A stretch of DNA of 7,693 nt, from the NCBI GenBank assembly GCA_902803275.1, contig CADCPE010000070.1, positions 1 to 7,693 of the forward strand. The letters are read 5' to 3'. How positions within the stretch are numbered: the stretch's first letter is position 1; every line of letters starts with the position of its first letter. The notes beneath the pieces were generated by a model. It was given only the letters and a program-made list of their open reading frames with translations. It ran no database searches and was not told the origin of the DNA. The stretch comes from an uncultured Erysipelotrichaceae bacterium. Its GTDB lineage: Bacteria; Bacillota_I; Bacilli_A; Erysipelotrichales; Erysipelotrichaceae. Shown here piece by piece: positions 4,802 to 7,693 of the stretch. The translations under genes and the position numbers were made by a program.

Positions 4802-7693
4802 TGAAGTATATTGAACTTTTAAATCAGATCGAAGACACATTGAATGACAGGGATCATTCTTTTTTAAGTTACAACTCTCTGACCGAAGAAGCATTGAAGA
4901 TCGCGATAAGAGCCAAGAATTCACTCAGACCGATCATCGTTGTAAAGGAGAACGGCTATCTTAGCAACAAGCTCAGAGATATCCTTGCCTCCTATTTCGA
5001 GGAAGACGAGATCGTTTCCTATCTCCCTGAAGAATCGCTGCGGGCTGAAGAGATCGCCTCTTCGTTTGAAAACAGAGCCAACCGTCTCAATGCCCTGTAC
5101 AGGATAATTACCAATCCGAAGATAAAGGTCGTCCTTGTTTCCCCGTACGGCCTGATCAGACATCTGCCTGCCAAAGAAGAACTTCAAAGCAGGATCATCA
5201 GGATCAAAAAAGACGATGTCTTGGACAAAGGCGAATTCATTGAACAGCTGAAGAAGCTGGGCTATGAAAAGACCAGTCACGTCGAGACACCGATGACCTA
5301 TGCCTCAAGAGGCTACATCGTGGATGTCTTTTCGATCAATTACGACATGCCGGTAAGAATAGAATTCTTTGATGATGTGATCGATTCGATCAGATTCTTT
5401 GACAATGCGAGTCAAAGAAAGATAGAAGAGGTCGATGAAGCAGAGATCTGTTTTGCGAAGGATGTCTTCTTCTCGGATGAAGAAAAGAAATATCTGGATG
5501 AAAACATCAAGCCTTTAAGCGGACAGATGGAGCTGGAACTTGAATATATTCAATCGGATATCTACATCCAGTCCCAGTATTTCTATTACTGCTATTTTGA
5601 AAAATCACATCTCAAGGATTATTTCAATGATCCGATCATCTATCTTTCCGGCACGGAAAAGATCGATGAACACCTGAAGATGCTGCAGGATGAGACTATC
5701 GCCTATATTCAGGAGATGCATGAAGAAAACAGGCTGCCTCTTAGATTCTACGTCTATGGCGAACTGAAAAGGGAAACGGCGGGATGCAATCTGATCGAAG
5801 GAAGACCGTTTGCACAGATCCCCAGCATCAATGAGATCGATTTCCCATACGGTACAAGTGACTATGTGGCCAATGTCCTGAAAAATGAGAAAAGCAGATA
5901 CAAACTGGTCATTCTCGAAGACAAGCAGTGTGAACAGATCGTTTCATCGCTTGTAAAGCTGGATATTCCCTATACGATTTATGGCGATCAGCTTGCAGAA
6001 GGCATCAACATCGGCTATGGAGCGATCTATGGCGGTTTTGAGATACCGGAAAAGGATTTCGCTCTTTATACCAGCAGGGAGCTGTTCAAGGAAAAGATCC
6101 GTCATGGACGCTATGCCAGCAGATATGCAGAGGCCAGAACTCTCAACTCATACGAAGAACTCAAACAGGGCGATTATGTCGTCCATGATCAGTACGGCAT
6201 CGGTCAGTATGTGGCGATCGAATCAAGGATCATCAACGGCATCAAATGCGATTACCTCAAGATCATCTACAAGGGCAATGATGAACTGCTGGTGCCTTTA
6301 TCGCAGTTCTCGCTGGTCAGAAAATACGTTTCCCAGGAAGGGGTCATTCCCAAGCTTCATAAGCTTGGTTCCAAGGAATGGATCGAAACAAAGCGCAGAG
6401 TCGAGGAAAACGTCAATGATATTGCCGAAAAGCTGATCGAACTCTACAGCATCCGCGATACAAATATCGGTTTTGCCTTCTCGAAAGATACAGCCATGCA
6501 GAAGGAATTTGAAGATACTTTTGAGTATGAACTTACGGCTGATCAGGTAAAGGCGATCGAAGAAGTCAAGGAAGACATGGAAAGCGCAAAGCCGATGGAT
6601 CGGCTGCTTTGCGGTGATGTCGGATTCGGCAAGACGGAGGTGGCCCTGCGTGCAGCTTTCAAGGCGGTAAATGACGACAAGCAGGTTGCCTATCTTTGTC
6701 CGACGACCATCCTGTCCTTTCAGCATTTCGATACATTCAAAAAGCGTCTCAGCAAGTTTCCGGCCAGAGTCGAACTGCTCAACAGATATGTGACGGAAGA
6801 GCGCCAAAGAGAGATACTCAGGGATCTCAAGGAAGGAAAAGTCGATATCCTGATCGGCACACACCGCATCCTGTCCAAGGATGTCAAGTATAAGGATCTG
6901 GGCCTTCTGATCATTGATGAGGAACAGCGTTTCGGTGTCGAACACAAGGAGAAGATCAAGGAGCTGAAGAATTCGATCGATGTTCTGTCCTTGTCGGCTA
7001 CCCCGATCCCAAGAACACTGCAGATGTCTTTGATCGGCTTGAGAGGTCTTTCAACTCTCGACACACCGCCGCAGAACCGTTATCCGGTACAGACTTATGT
7101 CGTTCACAAATCCGAGAGTCTTCTTTCGGAAGTGATCATGAGAGAACTCGAAAGGAACGGGCAGGTCTTCTATCTGTACAACAATGTCGAACGTATCTAT
7201 TCGGTTGCCCGCAAGCTGTCTGAAGCGATACCTTACGCCAGGATCGGCGTGGCGCACGGGCAGATGGACCGCAAACAGATCGAAGACATCATGTATAAAT
7301 TCTATTCGGGCGAGATCAACGTCCTGATCTGTACGACGATCATTGAGACCGGTCTTGATATCCCCAACGCGAATACGATCATCATCGAAAATGCCCAGAA
7401 CTTCGGTCTTTCCCAGCTCTATCAGATCAAGGGAAGAGTCGGCCGGTCGGACCGCGTGGCCTATGCCTATCTAATGGTACCGGAAAAGAAGCAGCTCAAC
7501 GAGAACAGCATCAAGCGTCTTGATGCCATCAAGGAGTTTACCGCTCTTGGTTCGGGCTACAAGATTGCAATGCGTGATCTGACGATCAGAGGTGCCGGTG
7601 ATCTTCTGGGTGCGAAGCAGTCGGGATTCATTGACAACGTCGGACTTGATCTGTATCTGGCGATGCTGAACAAAGCCATACTGAAAGCCAAAG
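4801..7693 (+). CDS. mfd: Transcription-repair coupling factor Mfd (3' end beyond window)
   Basis: Mfd is a DNA translocase that removes RNA polymerase stalled at lesions and recruits UvrA. An unbroken frame of 964 codons runs to the window edge; full proteins have about 1150-1180 residues, so the C-terminal UvrA-masking domain is missing only because the window ends. In order: the UvrB-like module, with the block RGYIVDVF...PVRIEFFDDVIDSIRFFD (about 170-201); the RNA-polymerase-interaction domain starting LKQGDYVVHDQYGIGQY (454-470); then the translocase with Walker A GDVGFGKT (605-612), DEEQ (706-709), SATPIPRTL (732-740) and QIKGRVGRSDR (875-885). The ATG overlaps the pth stop by one base and has no ribosome-binding site at normal distance, which suggests coupled translation. 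No internal stop or frameshift is seen. Confidence 0.97.
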   Translation, partial: MKYIELLNQIEDTLNDRDHSFLSYNSLTEEALKIAIRAKNSLRPIIVVKENGYLSNKLRDILASYFEEDEIVSYLPEESLRAEEIASSFENRANRLNALYRIITNPKIKVVLVSPYGLIRHLPAKEELQSRIIRIKKDDVLDKGEFIEQLKKLGYEKTSHVETPMTYASRGYIVDVFSINYDMPVRIEFFDDVIDSIRFFDNASQRKIEEVDEAEICFAKDVFFSDEEKKYLDENIKPLSGQMELELEYIQSDIYIQSQYFYYCYFEKSHLKDYFNDPIIYLSGTEKIDEHLKMLQDETIAYIQEMHEENRLPLRFYVYGELKRETAGCNLIEGRPFAQIPSINEIDFPYGTSDYVANVLKNEKSRYKLVILEDKQCEQIVSSLVKLDIPYTIYGDQLAEGINIGYGAIYGGFEIPEKDFALYTSRELFKEKIRHGRYASRYAEARTLNSYEELKQGDYVVHDQYGIGQYVAIESRIINGIKCDYLKIIYKGNDELLVPLSQFSLVRKYVSQEGVIPKLHKLGSKEWIETKRRVEENVNDIAEKLIELYSIRDTNIGFAFSKDTAMQKEFEDTFEYELTADQVKAIEEVKEDMESAKPMDRLLCGDVGFGKTEVALRAAFKAVNDDKQVAYLCPTTILSFQHFDTFKKRLSKFPARVELLNRYVTEERQREILRDLKEGKVDILIGTHRILSKDVKYKDLGLLIIDEEQRFGVEHKEKIKELKNSIDVLSLSATPIPRTLQMSLIGLRGLSTLDTPPQNRYPVQTYVVHKSESLLSEVIMRELERNGQVFYLYNNVERIYSVARKLSEAIPYARIGVAHGQMDRKQIEDIMYKFYSGEINVLICTTIIETGLDIPNANTIIIENAQNFGLSQLYQIKGRVGRSDRVAYAYLMVPEKKQLNENSIKRLDAIKEFTALGSGYKIAMRDLTIRGAGDLLGAKQSGFIDNVGLDLYLAMLNKAILKAK

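Overview
The window looks like chromosomal DNA from a low-to-moderate GC Firmicute. The proteins resemble the Erysipelotrichia/Bacilli versions of their families, but I cannot name a genus from sequence alone. Two parts differ sharply in character: an AT-rich left edge with the remains of a mobile element (1 to about 690), and a tightly packed housekeeping operon (about 1340 to the right edge).

Left edge. Positions 1-327 hold no gene I can defend, but are rich in repeats: a 16-bp direct repeat (148-163 and 319-334), a long imperfect hairpin (200-233) and several TGAAAC/GTTTCA words. At 328-627 lies the C-terminal end of a tyrosine recombinase, without its N-terminal domains and apparently without the HxxR histidine. 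It points at the 3' end of a tRNA-Val(GAC) gene (692-767, minus strand), a classic integration site, so this is probably one end of an old integrated element. The tRNA has its own promoter and a short terminator. Upstream of it on the same strand is a small two-repeat DUF1508 (YegP-like) gene (854-1234) with a strong ribosome-binding site, a promoter and a terminator.

Housekeeping operon. From 1358 rightward five genes are read on the plus strand with almost no spacing: mnmE (tRNA wobble-uridine modification GTPase), tatD (metal-dependent DNase/hydrolase), an unrecognised 264-residue protein with one N-terminal membrane anchor, pth (peptidyl-tRNA hydrolase) and mfd (transcription-repair coupling factor, cut by the window end after 964 codons). 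Junctions are a stop abutting a start (mnmE/tatD), 28 nt with a ribosome-binding site (tatD/unknown), a 4-nt overlap (unknown/pth) and a 1-nt overlap (pth/mfd). This suggests one transcript with translational coupling, linking tRNA modification, rescue of stalled peptidyl-tRNA and repair at stalled RNA polymerase.

I see no CRISPR array, defence island, biosynthetic cluster or other clearly new multi-gene system. The points most worth a second look are the repeat-rich recombinase scar beside tRNA-Val, the unknown anchored protein fixed in the operon, the possible leaderless start of mnmE, and an unusual substitution in an otherwise conserved Pth motif.
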